Positions 1-12,500 of a DNA stretch of 64,000 nt are shown here, piece after piece (position 1 is the stretch's first letter; each line of letters begins with the position of its first letter). Under the pieces are notes generated by a model. The model saw nothing but the letters and a program-made list of their open reading frames with translations, did no database searches and was not told the DNA's origin. This DNA is from Amoebophrya sp. A120 (Eukaryota > Sar > Dinophyceae > Syndiniales > Amoebophryaceae). The stretch covers positions 1,571,182 through 1,635,181 of the forward strand of contig CAJINV010000010.1 of the NCBI GenBank assembly GCA_905178155.1. Direction: 5' to 3'. The translations under genes and the position numbers were made by a program.

Positions 1-39
1 CAAGAAGAAGAAGTGGGATTCTAATTAAAAGAAATGGTG

Positions 40-78
40 GCGGCGAAAGCGCGGCCCGCAGGGCCGCGCTTTCGCCGC
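40..78. repeat. Perfect 18-bp GC-rich palindrome
   Basis: Two 18-bp arms starting GCGGCGAAAGCG and ending in its exact complement are separated by a 3-base loop (GCA). It lies about 440 bp upstream of the first gene and would fold into a very stable hairpin. No function is known; a boundary or transcription-end role is only a guess. Confidence 0.8.
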
Positions 79-520
79 GCGGCTGGTTTGGCTTTCGCGC
101 TGGTTAGATTTTCGCGCACGCATTTGGTTACCAATATCGCCCTCCGGGCGCGATCTTCATACCTGTGGTCGTGTGTGTGCTACTGCTAATGTGATGCATT
201 TTTGACAGTCGCAGATGCAGGTCAACATCGCAATGAAGATTTAAAGTGTATCTCGTCTAATTATCTCGAGTCTTCAATTTTGTCGCGCCCGCGACCCTTG
301 TGGAACTCTTTCTAATCCGTCGTCGCCCTCAGTTGTCAGTCGTTTGTTGAAATAGATGGGCTAGAGAGCCTTGATGTATTACAAGGATAGGAAGTCGATT
401 CCACCCTCGTAAACGAATAAAAAGCACCGCGGTGAACTACTACGCGACAAATTTATTACTTTTTCGGTTGTTTTCAACACCAGTTCATCTTCTACAAAGA
501 CGCAAACGAGAAAATCAGCC
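79..520. other. Upstream region of the giant gene
   Basis: No gene is supported here. The stretch is of mixed composition and leads into the first ATG of the giant gene. No recognisable promoter motif or spliced-leader acceptor could be assigned. Confidence 0.5.
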
Positions 521-3500
521 ATGTCCCCCCCAGCAGCGCAATCCTGCGCTCCCGCAACCACCACCTGGTGGGATCCGCCCAACTGGAAAACGGACCTGCG
601 ACGCCTGATTCAAAGTTTGGTTAGCGATGGCTGCCTCGAGAACAAGACCGACTCCCCAGCAGCAACTGTATTCGTCGAGTCTACCGTGGTCAATTTCGCA
701 ACGCACTTGACGAACTACTCGTTCGCCAACCGGCTGCAATTTGCGTTCGAATTTTTCGCCGATAAGGAGATCGACCTTCTGGGAACAAACCACACCCAGT
801 TTTCCACCCAATTTCTCTCGCGGCTTTTTTACTGGTGCTTCGAAATGGACGAGGCCGAAAAAATGGCTTTGGCAGATCCAGATGGGAAAAATAACGGAGC
901 AGCTGGAACGCAAAATAAACCCGACGACACGCCACAGCGCCTGCGGGATCAAGATGAAGACTTTGAGATGCTGGATGTGAAAGAGCAGGCGGCCATGGTG
1001 GATGAAGATTTCGAATTGGTAGCGATTTTTATAAAAAGGGTTGGAGACCATGATTACCAGGCTGGTGGTTCATCTAGCACGACCATGCAAGAGACGTCCT
1101 CCGCTCTGCCTGGGGGCCATCATCATCATCAAGAAAAAGAACTCGGCGAACTAAACGGGAGTCGCTTCCACGTGTTTCGTATCGTCATTTTCGTTCTGGC
1201 GAAGCTGGCAAAGACGGGGCCAGCGCCGTTTGCCGCCCTCGCGGTCAAACTCCTAGACGTGTACCTGCAGTCTGCGAGCTCAGACTTCCGGAAGGAATTT
1301 CTGTCGATGATGCTTCCGCTGAGAGCGCTGACAGATGAAAAGCTGGAACAAATCTTCGTAAAAGCGCCCCCAAAACTGCAGCAATTTATCCTCACAACTT
1401 GCCTGAAATTGTGCCGGGAAACGAAGACCGCGGTGACAGGACGAGATCATTCTTGTTCTTCTGGACAAAAGACAACGACGAAAGCTGCAGTACTAGACGA
1501 AAAGTCTTCGAGAAAGAACGCGGAAACAAGAACCAACCGGAGCAGGTTTCTGTACGAATTTATCTACCAAAAGAAGCTGATTTCCGACCCGGTGAAGGAT
1601 GTCTTTCCGCTGTGTTGCGTAGTTCCAGAGGAAAGCGAAACAAAATCGAAACCGGAAATGGAAACACAAATTGCGAAACTAACGCCCTGGCTCGAGCGGT
1701 TCTACCCGTGTTTATTAGTGGAAAGGAAAAACGACTGCGCGTTGGGAGACTCGGCGGGAAACCCCTGGTGGCCGGAGAACTGCAGGCCGAAGAGCTGTCT
1801 GTTACCACATGAAGCTTTTGCTCTCAAGGCGGGGAGCGAACAATTATCGGCGGGTCAGAACTACAAAAACGACGGTGCTGCTGGTGGAACAAATCCACTT
1901 CGTGCAGCATCTTCGGCTTTAGCTGGTCGAAAATCTAAGCAGGAGCTGGCGTCTCTCCCCTCCTGGACGCATTTTGGGGACATTTACTGCTTTTTGTTGG
2001 AAAAGATGTTCGCTTCTTTCGGCCAGGATAAAGTAGCACTCGGTTACTGGTACAAATTTTGGGAACAGCACCTGCTTCCCAACGTTCCGAGAATGCACGG
2101 TTTTGACCGCAAATCGGCGTGGACAGTGCGGATTTACGAATTACTGGTGAAGTACAAACCGATGGTGTTTTCCAAAGCGATTCTGCAAGCCACTAACGCC
2201 GCTGTCAATGCGACGCACTGGGTGCGCCACAGTGCGCAACACGGTTGTCAGGGGTGCCACTGGGCTTGGTTTCTGGTGCCGGTGTTGCCGCAGACGATGG
2301 TATTTTGGAAAAGATCTTTAACGACGTTCCAAATCATTACTTAGCGCATATAGCACATTCTTTTGTTGATGGCGATTCCAGAATGAAAAAATAAATGGCT
2401 CGCGAAAATAGATGCACGCTGTTGAGCCGTACTTCTAGATGTTGCCTCTACAACCTGAGTCGTGCAAGATGAGTCCATGTGCAGTTGCTTGAAAAAAAAT
2501 AGAGTTGCATACATACAGGTCGCCCACTGGATCGGTACCTTGCCGGTGATCGAAAATTCGGTCGTGCCGTTTATGGAAGCGTCAGGTTTGAAATCGACAA
2601 AGTTGAAATAATTTGCCATGCGCAAAATGGATGCCAGTTGGACCCCAGTTTCCAAGTGGCGCATGACAAATTTTGGCTGTGCCTAAATCCAGTTTGTAAT
2701 GCTGTTTAGGTACAAAAGATTGACTCTTACTTCTGCAGCTCGAGCTCTAACCCTAAACAGGCTCACAATCGGCCTCACTTGCCTGCTCTGCAACACACGT
2801 ATTTCGCGCCATGCATTTTATGCATGGCAAATCATTTCAACTTTGTCGATTTCAATCCTGACACTCCCATACCGTTTTTGGAGAACTTCGAAACGATGGG
2901 ACAAGAACGCGCAGAAGCAGGTGGAGGTGACTCAGGCAGCATGATAAAGGAACCCTCCACAGATGATGACGCTGATCTCCCGCCAGACCTGAACCTGGAG
3001 CACTCTCTGCAACTCGCCGAAGTCATCGCGACCCTGTTCAACTACGGGGTGGATTTACGGAAAAACGCATCCAAATCCGGCATCAAAAAGGTGATGGAGT
3101 GTTGCGAGCAAGCGCTCGACAAGATCACAGAAACACTCCGCGAAGGACAAGATGAACAGCAGCAACCTGGTGCTGGCACTGGGTCCTCTAGTTGTAGTAC
3201 CTCCGACCTTCTCGAGGAGCAGTATGGCCGCGTTCTCAAATGTTACATTCTCAACTGTTGCATGATTTGTCATACAAAATTGCCATATGCAACCGCACGA
3301 CCAAGCGGCTCCGCATGAGAAATCTCCGAAGGGCTAAACAGCATGGAAATCTGTGCCAAGCTTGTGATGCTAGAGTTGCAAGGTCCTCCCTTTCACTTTC
3401 GCTTTTCTTGCATCACAAATTCATGTAACGGTTGAGAATGTAACAGTTGGGAACTCCATAAGCAGCTGTGGGCGTTTTTCCTCGCCACTTACAACGCCGA

Positions 3501-6500
3501 CCCCGGGTTCACTATGCAAGAAAAAAATTGTGTAAGTGTAACGTCCCTGTAATGCAGAACATGCAACAGAGTTACATCTGTTATGCCAGAAAGCCACGAG
3601 GCCTCTTTTCATGTGTGTTTTCCCTTGCAAGCAATGCATGACAGGTTTTCTCTGTCACGTAGAGCAAACTTGTGATGCTGTTAGCCAAAGGCAACGAAAG
3701 TTACACTAGCACAATTTGTTTCTTGGATATTCACGCACGGCCCTCTACCCTGCATCGAATACGACTTTGCTGAACTGTTGCGGCGACCTGTGGAGCTCAG
3801 GCAGAGGCGGGGGGGAAGAACTCCGAAGACTTCTGGCGGGAAAGGCAAAGGTGGTAAAAAGAAGGGCAAAGGCAAGAAGCGCGGACGAGGTGGCTCTTCG
3901 CCCCAAACCCGAGGACAACATCTAACCCCAATTATTTCCCGCAACAGCCAAATCTTTTCAAACGTGAAGGACTACATCCACAAGCACAAGTTGAAAATCC
4001 AGGAAATTGCGCAGACAAAGTTCTTACCAAATGCAAAAATGTCTGGGTCTGGAACGAAGGATGCAACTTGTGATGCTGAATTTCGATTCTACAAAAATCT
4101 GTATTGCGTGAACAGCAAAAGAGGTCCAGCTTTTGCCACGGCGAGAGGGCATTTCTCATACGGTATAGGCATCAGGAAGCCCTCACAAAATCTGTGATGC
4201 TAGAGCATGCGTCACAGACTTCAGGAGTCACGCAAAGCGTGCATGACAAACCTTGCATTCTTCCAGACCCAGACACTTTTGCATTTGATAGTTCTACGGG
4301 CTTGAGCAGATTGCACGAAAGCTGGACAAGGAGGAAAACGAATTTTGGCGACAGTTTCTGGTGGAAAAGCGAAAGCAGGCGCAGCAGGAAAACAACAGCT
4401 TGGTTGGGAACTTTGATTCAAAAGTCACGAGAGATCAGCTCCGTCTTTCCTTCCTTTTCCAATACATCCACATGGTGACGAACTTTGACTTCAAAAACAG
4501 CAAATCCGCAAAGAATCCCTACGGCCCGCCGATGCAGCAAAACAGGCCGAAGAAGAGCTATTTCCCGAAAAAATCTTCGAATTTCAAGGAGTTGCAGTTT
4601 TGCTTGGTCAAGAAGTGGGATCAGCTGCGGCACATGTTTATGCTCAAATCCATTTTGCGAATTCGAAAAGCGCTGGCCGTTCCTGGGGATAATGGTATGT
4701 CAGCTGTAGTACCTGGCGAAGATGCGTTACTCCAGCACATCCTCCCGGAGGTTTTACTAGCGGCACTTACGACAACGGCGACTGGTGGATCCAATGCAGC
4801 AACTACCAGCGGCGCTGGCATTCCCGCGAAGGCTGCGACTCTGTCAGAAATTATCGCCCCTGACCAGCAGGCAGAGCTGGTCGAGAAGTTGATTTTCGGG
4901 AAGAACGGCACGACCTCGTTGTTTATCACAGAGCAAGAGAAAGATATTCAGGAGTTGATTTTTGACGCGCGAAGGAAGGCGATCAAAAAAGATTTTCGCA
5001 GTAGCAGCATCTACGCATCGCCAAGCGGAAGTTCCGGCGCCCTTCCCTTCTCCTTCGCGATGTGCTTGGAGTTTTTGAAATTCGATGAGAAAAAAGGAAA
5101 GATGTCGGACAAGATCGTTCTGCCAAGCAACAAATTTGCCGGCATAGCCGATATCCGGAACAAAGTCTACAAAATGCTGGAAAATTACGCAGAGACCGGA
5201 CGGGAAGCGCTGTGTTTGTATCTGGCGAATTTGGTGAAAGCGCAGCTCAAGTGGGAAGTCCTTCACCCGGCGGAAGCGAGGGAACAGCTGGGAGCGATGA
5301 TGATGTTACAGGGAAAAAATATTGAAGATCGCGATACCATTCCGGAATTTTTTCAACCCTTTTTCCAAGACCCGAAACTCCGTCCGATCACCAGGCGAAT
5401 CGCGAAAAACATTTTCCAAACGGGAGGCAACTCGCAGTTTTCGTCCTCTCCCTACGAAGAGCACTTGAACGTGAGGAAACTGGTTTTGGATAGAGAATAC
5501 AGAGACAACAAAGCGAGCAACGCGCTCAGCCTGGACATGTGTTGCAGTCCCCAGAACGACATTTCCTCCGACCACGACACGAATCTCATAGCGTTATTGC
5601 GGGACTTGACGGCGCAAGGGAATCCGAACGATACGTCCTCTGTTTATCGCTTCAAATTCTCCGATATCAAATGTAAAAATGTCTGGGTCTGGAAGAATGC
5701 AACTTGTGATGCTGCATTTGGATTCCAGAAAAATCTGTATTGCATGAGTACCAAAAGGAATGTAATTTTTGCAACGCGGAGAGGGCATTCGTCATGCGGA
5801 ATAGGCATCAAGAAGCTCTCAAAAAATCTGTGATGCTAGGGCATGCATCACAGACGTCAGGGCTCATGCAAAACGTGCATGACAAGTGTCAGAATCTTCC
5901 AGACCCAGACATTTTTACATTTGATATCCGATCCGTCGACCGTCGGGAGCTCTGTCGGTCCCTACAAGACGCCACCCGGGCCGGGTGGGAAGCTGTTGGA
6001 GAGGTTTCTCGACTTTGAGATGGAGATTTTAACAGACCTGGTGGAAATGGCGAAAGCTAGTTTGGAAGTGAGTATGGGAGGCGATATGTTAAAAAAGCCA
6101 CTTAATCCGGTCGAGGAACAAGACGAGACGCGCACTGCCGCTGTGCGACAACGTGCGTGCCTGCCCAGTTCATATTATTTTTGAATCATGGTTGGCGCAG
6201 AGCCCCGCGGGGCTCACGGCCACCGAGACCACCACGCGTTTCTTGTTAGGCAGGAATGAACGCAAGGCCAGCAACCTCGGGCGCGCGGGGACTGCTCGGG
6301 CCAATTTTCATCCTTTTGTTTTTATTTGTTGCTTGGCGTGGGCCTAGCGACTGTGGCCTGACCCAGGCCCTCCTCCCCAAGAATCGACGCGCAGCGTGTG
6401 CTTTGGGCCGGGCCGCCGGAGCTCGGCAGCGGCGCATGGCATGCGCATTGCGCTGCGGAGGGGACCTAGCCCGGTGCAGTGCCGACCGTCTAACCTTGTC

Positions 6501-9500
6501 AGTATAGTCGCATTAGGGAGCCGGGGCCCGACGCGAACCCGGCACCCAGCTGCCCTGTTGTCGCACGCGTTCGGCGAGTCGGTATTGACAAGGCGCCCGG
6601 CCGCGTTACGGAGCGCGGCTGCATGCTCCGTTTGCGTTTGGTATGTGGACATAGATATGTGTGAGCTTGTCTTGCCACCATGTGAATTGCTCTAGTGGCC
6701 GTCGTTTATATGTTCTCTTCCGCCCTCTTTGCCGGGGGCGTAGAGCCTTATTTCCAAATGGGGCGCCACCGTGTATTAAATCCCACCTGGTAACAGCGGT
6801 AGGAAAGTAGTGAGGCCGGGATCGGGCGTGAACCGCGCCTGCGTCTGCACGTGCACAGAGCCCATTTTGCGGCGTTTGAGGTGCCCCGTCGGGCTCTAAG
6901 CGGCACAACCTAAAGCTGCAGCGCACTCGTTTCCGCTGGCTATCGTGAGTATTTCCCGATAGCTATCGTAATGGCGATGGTACCGGAATAAGTGAGTGTG
7001 CGTCCATAGTGAGTATGGGAGCAGGCGATATGTTAAAAAAACCACTTACTCCGGTCGAGGAACAAGACGAGTCTGGTTCTCCTCTAGCGAAACGGATTCG
7101 AATTCGGACCAGCCCGGGGGCAGGGACCACAAATGCTGATGCTGGAACCACTGCGACAATGGAAGACCAGGTGATGGGAGGTGTTGATCCCAGAAGCCCA
7201 GCTTCAGGTGGCTCAGTTCTTGCTTCTTATCCTCTCGACGAAAACACCCCGCTGATCTCAATTTTGCTCGCGTCAGCATCACGATCACCCCCTTCTGGTA
7301 CGAAAACCTCCAACACAGCAGCAGCCTCAACCTCTTCACCAGCATCCTTATTCCAAGTTTCGGAAAGTGCGAAAACCAATTTGAAAGTCGCCGCAAGAAT
7401 GGCGCGCAACGAGAAAAACGCGAAGGAGAATTCGGATGCTGAAGCTGCATCGGGTAACAAAGTAGCGATGTCTGATTTGGAGGAGAAATTGGCAGGTTCA
7501 CTGTTTGTGGAGGTGGACTGCTTTGATGATCTCAGTGGTGGTACAACAGCTGGTGCAGCTGCGGGGGCGGCCACGAGAGTTGTTACATCAAAAAGAAACA
7601 AGAACGTCAAAGCTCCTTCCTCACCAGCTGAGCAGGTGGATGACGAGGACGGGGAATTGCTCTTGCTAAAAGACGCGAAGTGGCGTTTTGCGAAGATCGT
7701 TACGTGCTTGAAACTATCAAATGCAAATATGTCTGGGTCTGGAAGGATGCAACTTGTGATGCTGCATCTGGATTCTACAAAAATCTGTATTGCATAAACA
7801 GCAAAAGAGGTTCAGTTTGTGCCACGGCGAGAGGGCATTTCTCATGCGGTTTAGGTATCAGGAGGCCCTCACAAGAGCTGTGATGCTAGGGCATGCATCA
7901 CAGACGTCAGGAGTCATGCAAAATGTGCATGGCAAACCTTGCATCCTTCCAGACCCAGACATTTTTGCATTTGATAGAAACGGTTAACGGAGGTAGTCGA
8001 CGGACAGAAAAACGGGCTTCTCTTCTTCCATCCGAAGACGACGTGGAAAAGGAGAATCGTTTTCTTGGATGTCGTGAATCCTACAAGTACAACGGCCGAC
8101 GGCACTTCAACATCTAGAAGTACTTCACCCACGAGAACGCCGAACAACCCCATTCAACTCGCGGAATTCCTCACCCAATTGAACGCCTATACCATCGAGA
8201 TGCGGTCTCTTTACACGCAAGCGTTCCCATTTCAACACACGACGAATAAGAAATTCGAGCAGCCGATTCGGCAGCTGGATGAGGTTGAAAACTTGCTGAG
8301 CCAATTACTGACGAAGATGCTGAAGAAGATCCTCGCTATCGCGCCGGGCTTCGGGCAGTTTTGTGCGACTGAGGAGAATTATAACGCGGGCATTTTATTT
8401 CCTGCGACAGAAATGACAGAGCACGAGTATGACGCGCTCAGCTGTTACAATCTCAAACGTTAATACTTTAGAATATGGAAATCTGTGATGCAAGAGTGCA
8501 TGATCTAGCACACTCTCATAGGATTGCGCATGACAAGTTCCGGAGCTCCAAACCCCACTACAATCTGGCGAAATTTGTATTGCAGAAAATGAAACGCTCT
8601 GCGAGTCTGTCATGCTCATCACGCAAGACAAATCTCAGATTCTATTGTAACGCTTGAGATTGTCACGCCTGAGTGGGTTATAACGAGCTGTGTTTGTGGG
8701 AACTATTCATTTTCGTAACGGAGTTGCAGTGGCGGAGATTGGCGGCGTACTGCACGAAAGCTACGTCAGAAGATTTTTCTGCTGCCGGCGCCCGAGGTGG
8801 ACAAGGCTTCGACAGCAGTTATTCACCCGAGCTATTAGAGTTGGTGGCGCAAGCAAGACAAAACAACCAAGAACTTTCAAAAAACGGCTTCCAGCTCAAG
8901 TTCCAGGACGAGTTTCTCTTCGACGATTCTGTGAACAATATTTCCACCAGCAAGACCACGACCCAACTGAAAGCGCTCACCGCCGGAATGGCATCTTGTA
9001 TCCACTTGCTCCACAGCATTGTGGATGGGACTTCCTGTAGAAACGAAACTCTGAAAAGAAAATCGGAGGCGAGCAGAAGCTACAACCCAATTTGGAACGT
9101 TTCTTTAAGCTCAACCACGGAGAGCAAGCAGATCCAGACCAACCTCCAGACCTTCTTCACCCGCATGCTGACAAACCTTGGCACGCAAGAACCGATGCTG
9201 GGACCGCACGCGAGCCACGAAGTGGCAGCTATGGGTAGTAGTAGCACCGACCGAAATTTGAAGCCGTTTCCGATCGCGGGAGCGTTTGTAAATGTGTTGC
9301 TACGCTTCGCGGAGATACTTGCTACAACGCCATCACCAGGCACGAACTCCTCTAGTGTAGTTTCTGCGACACGACCAGCAGCAGGAAAGAAAGAGAAAGT
9401 AGATTCGTCTTCTGCCTCCACCGGAACTGTTCTGATTCAAATCGCGACACAGTTTCTTTTCAAAATGTTCACCCTCACCATCCCCCCCGCCGGGCCGAAT

Positions 9501-12500
9501 ACGGCGACTCTCTGGCCGGATGAAAAAGAGGAGCTGAAGGAAGCGAGCAGCGGAAGCAGGAAGATGAACCTGGGATCAGGTAATTCTCAGCCGGATGAGT
9601 ACGCGAAGAATTATTGGCGGAGCGTCCGAAGCAATTGCTGGGCCTGCAGGATGTCGACGTTTGCGGTTTTGCACGCGAGTTTGCGGGACATGGGGCTTGT
9701 TCTAGGTGGAACTATAGAGGATAACTCGGGTACTACTGGCGGGCGCACGACCACAACGGCTGGAACTGCAAACGACGTCGCACAAGAACTGCCGCTATTT
9801 AACGAGCGGTATTTCCTCGCAATGCTTGAATCCGCGGAAACCGAGCAGATCGAATTAATCCGGCAACTGCAAGATCTCCAGCCTGTGGACGTGAAAGATC
9901 CGGAATCGAGGATCGAACGGGTGGTAAAAACGCTGGAAGACGGCTTCTACAGAATGTTGACATCATATCCTATGTAAAAACGTCCCCACCCCATAGTCAA
10001 GATGGGGGATTGGCTAGACAAATCCACAAGTTTTGGCTGTCTTGCATGACAGATTTGGACTCATAGCGTAGTGCTGTTTGAGCTAGCTCAGCAGCATCAC
10101 AGACCTAGCATATCATGCTGATTGGAGCATGACAAATTGCAAAACACGACTGGAAAATGCTTCTCATGGGGCTCCGCATGAGAAACAATTTCAGCAGGCA
10201 GATTTGCAATACAACTATGGTGTGGGGACGTTTTTACATAGGATACATCAACACCCTTCCTGCTCCAGTATCTCCCGAAGCCACAGTTGCTGCTACCACT
10301 GTGCTACCAAACCTGGTTTGCGCAAGTTGTGAAAGTTTTGAAGATATCAAATGTAAAAATGTCTGGGTCTGGAAGAGTCATGCTGTTTCTGCATAACACA
10401 GAAGGTCTGGCATGGAAGCTCTAGCATGGAAGCTCTAGCATCACAGGTTTCGAGAAGCTTCCGCAATGCCGAACCCGCGTGACAAATCCCCCACTTTGGT
10501 GGCAGAAAGTGAGCAGCTTTTGCTGCCTATGCATCAGAGATTTTTGTGTGCTCTGAAATGCGCATGACAAGTTGCTTTGTTCCATACCCAGACATTTTTG
10601 CATTTGGTAGAAGACCTACGCAGCGCGGAAAATCCAAAATGAGCCCGGCCCGGTATCAAAATGAAAAAAGCTCCCACCCCATATCAATGGGAAATCTGTG
10701 ATGCAGGATTTGTGTACACAAATGCGCGCTGTCTTGCAATACGGCATCGCAGCCAGATCCGCAGCCTACGGAGGGACGTTTGGGTCTAGGTGCTTAGCAT
10801 TACAAACGGCTGTGCTCCAGGCCCAACAGCATGCCAAATCGCTTCCATAATGGCGCGGAAGCCTCTGTGTTTGTCTTCTTGCAAGACACGCGCGATCTGT
10901 GGTCTCAAATCAGCAATACAAATTTCGGAAGCATCCTTTTTGATATGGGGAGCGGGGACTTTTCCTCTCAATACCCGGACAGAATTCGCTTCTACGATTG
11001 GCTTTGGAACGAAACAGAGAAACTGCTGAAGATTGGGTTTCAGGCCCATTTGATGAGCTTTAGCGGGTATTGCAGGAGTAGAAACGTTCTGGTGCTGCAG
11101 GATGAACATCAAAGTCAGAGCCAGCAAGGACAACGAACAACTACCGAAAAAGGACAAAACGCGCAGTACTTTTCCCTGACGGAGGTAGAGGCATATGCAA
11201 AACAGCTAGCCGAACCGCTGACGGAGTTACTCCAGCTGCATTTGAAACTTTTCCGAGAAGATATCGCGAAACGGGATTCCGTTGCGAAGCACCATTTCAT
11301 GGAAATTGCAAAGAAATGGCTGCGGCTCGCGAGCGACTGGGAAGAGGGAATTCTGCTGTCCTCCGAAGGGACTGCGCGGAGTTGCCTGCATGCGCTTGCG
11401 GTTTTGAACTCTACTACTTGCAGGGGAAATACTGCGCAGGAGGACCAGCACCAGCAAGCTTCGCCGCTGAAACAGTTCTACGATAAGGAGCTTTACAACC
11501 TGCGCAGACTCGTGATCAAAACTGCGATGGAAATCCAGCTCCCCGTGATACAGCACCAGGACGGTCTTGCGGCGACGAAGAAGTACGTTTGGCTGGTTGA
11601 CTCCACTTTGTACAAGCCCGCGGGCAATCTTATCGTCGATGTGGACTCCTTCGAAAAGCCAAGGGGGATTGAGTCGTTAAACCTGTTGCCCGGGGATGAA
11701 AAAGAGTTCGAAAGACTGCGGAAGCTGTACGTGGAGAGACTTATGGAGTGTATAGAAGAGGACGAGAAGATAATGAAAACGGGACAGCCTACTTCCAACG
11801 GCGGAGGCTTTGTCGGTCGTTCTGACGATGAAAGCGGAAAAATGCACCTCTCCGAGGACTCCAATGGACCTGCATCCTTATCCCCGATCGACGACAACAT
11901 GGGTGTGATTGGTACAACTTCTGCCAACGATAAAGCTGCTGGAGAAAAACCTTCTTCCTTCCTGCGAGATCTCCTGTCCGCGGCCCACCGGAAGAGATTC
12001 GCGGACCGGAGCGAGTATTTGAAAAACTTTTTAGACAAGTTAACGCGGCAACTGCAGGTGTTCCAAAAACCGGACAAGACAACCCCGCTTCTCCCTCTCG
12101 CCGAACAGGCGCGGCTATCTGCGAAACAGCGGACCGAACTGTTTTTGCAGGTTTTCATGGAGCGGAGCGGGTCCCAAGACTCGGAGGAGTTTAAGAAGCA
12201 GGTCTTTGACGCAGGAATTGCGCGGGACAATTCTTCCTCGTTCAGCACCACTACCGGCGGGGCGGCTGGAGTGAAGATGAAACTGCTGCCACTGCCTGAA
12301 GACACAACGATGAAGACTTGGAAAATACATGCCTCCATGTTTTTCAAACGATTCATGTTTTTGATCCGCAGCTCCGTAGGCGAAGGAAGACTGCAGCTGT
12401 TCCATGTATATTTAGACCACTTACTTATTTTCTTCAGGTGCTGGAGTTTCACTTTCAAATACATTTTTGTGGTGAAGATGCTCTCGCTCCAATTTATTTT

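Noticed and set aside
1-520. Dinoflagellate spliced-leader sequence or acceptor upstream of the first gene
   Set aside because: I could not find the conserved leader sequence; trans-splice acceptors cannot be told apart from ordinary AG dinucleotides by eye.
6131-7008. A standard introner in the giant gene at 6-7 kb
   Set aside because: No TAT...ATA inverted ends and no 5-bp repeat; the flanks are 60-nt direct repeats instead, so it was listed as a separate type.
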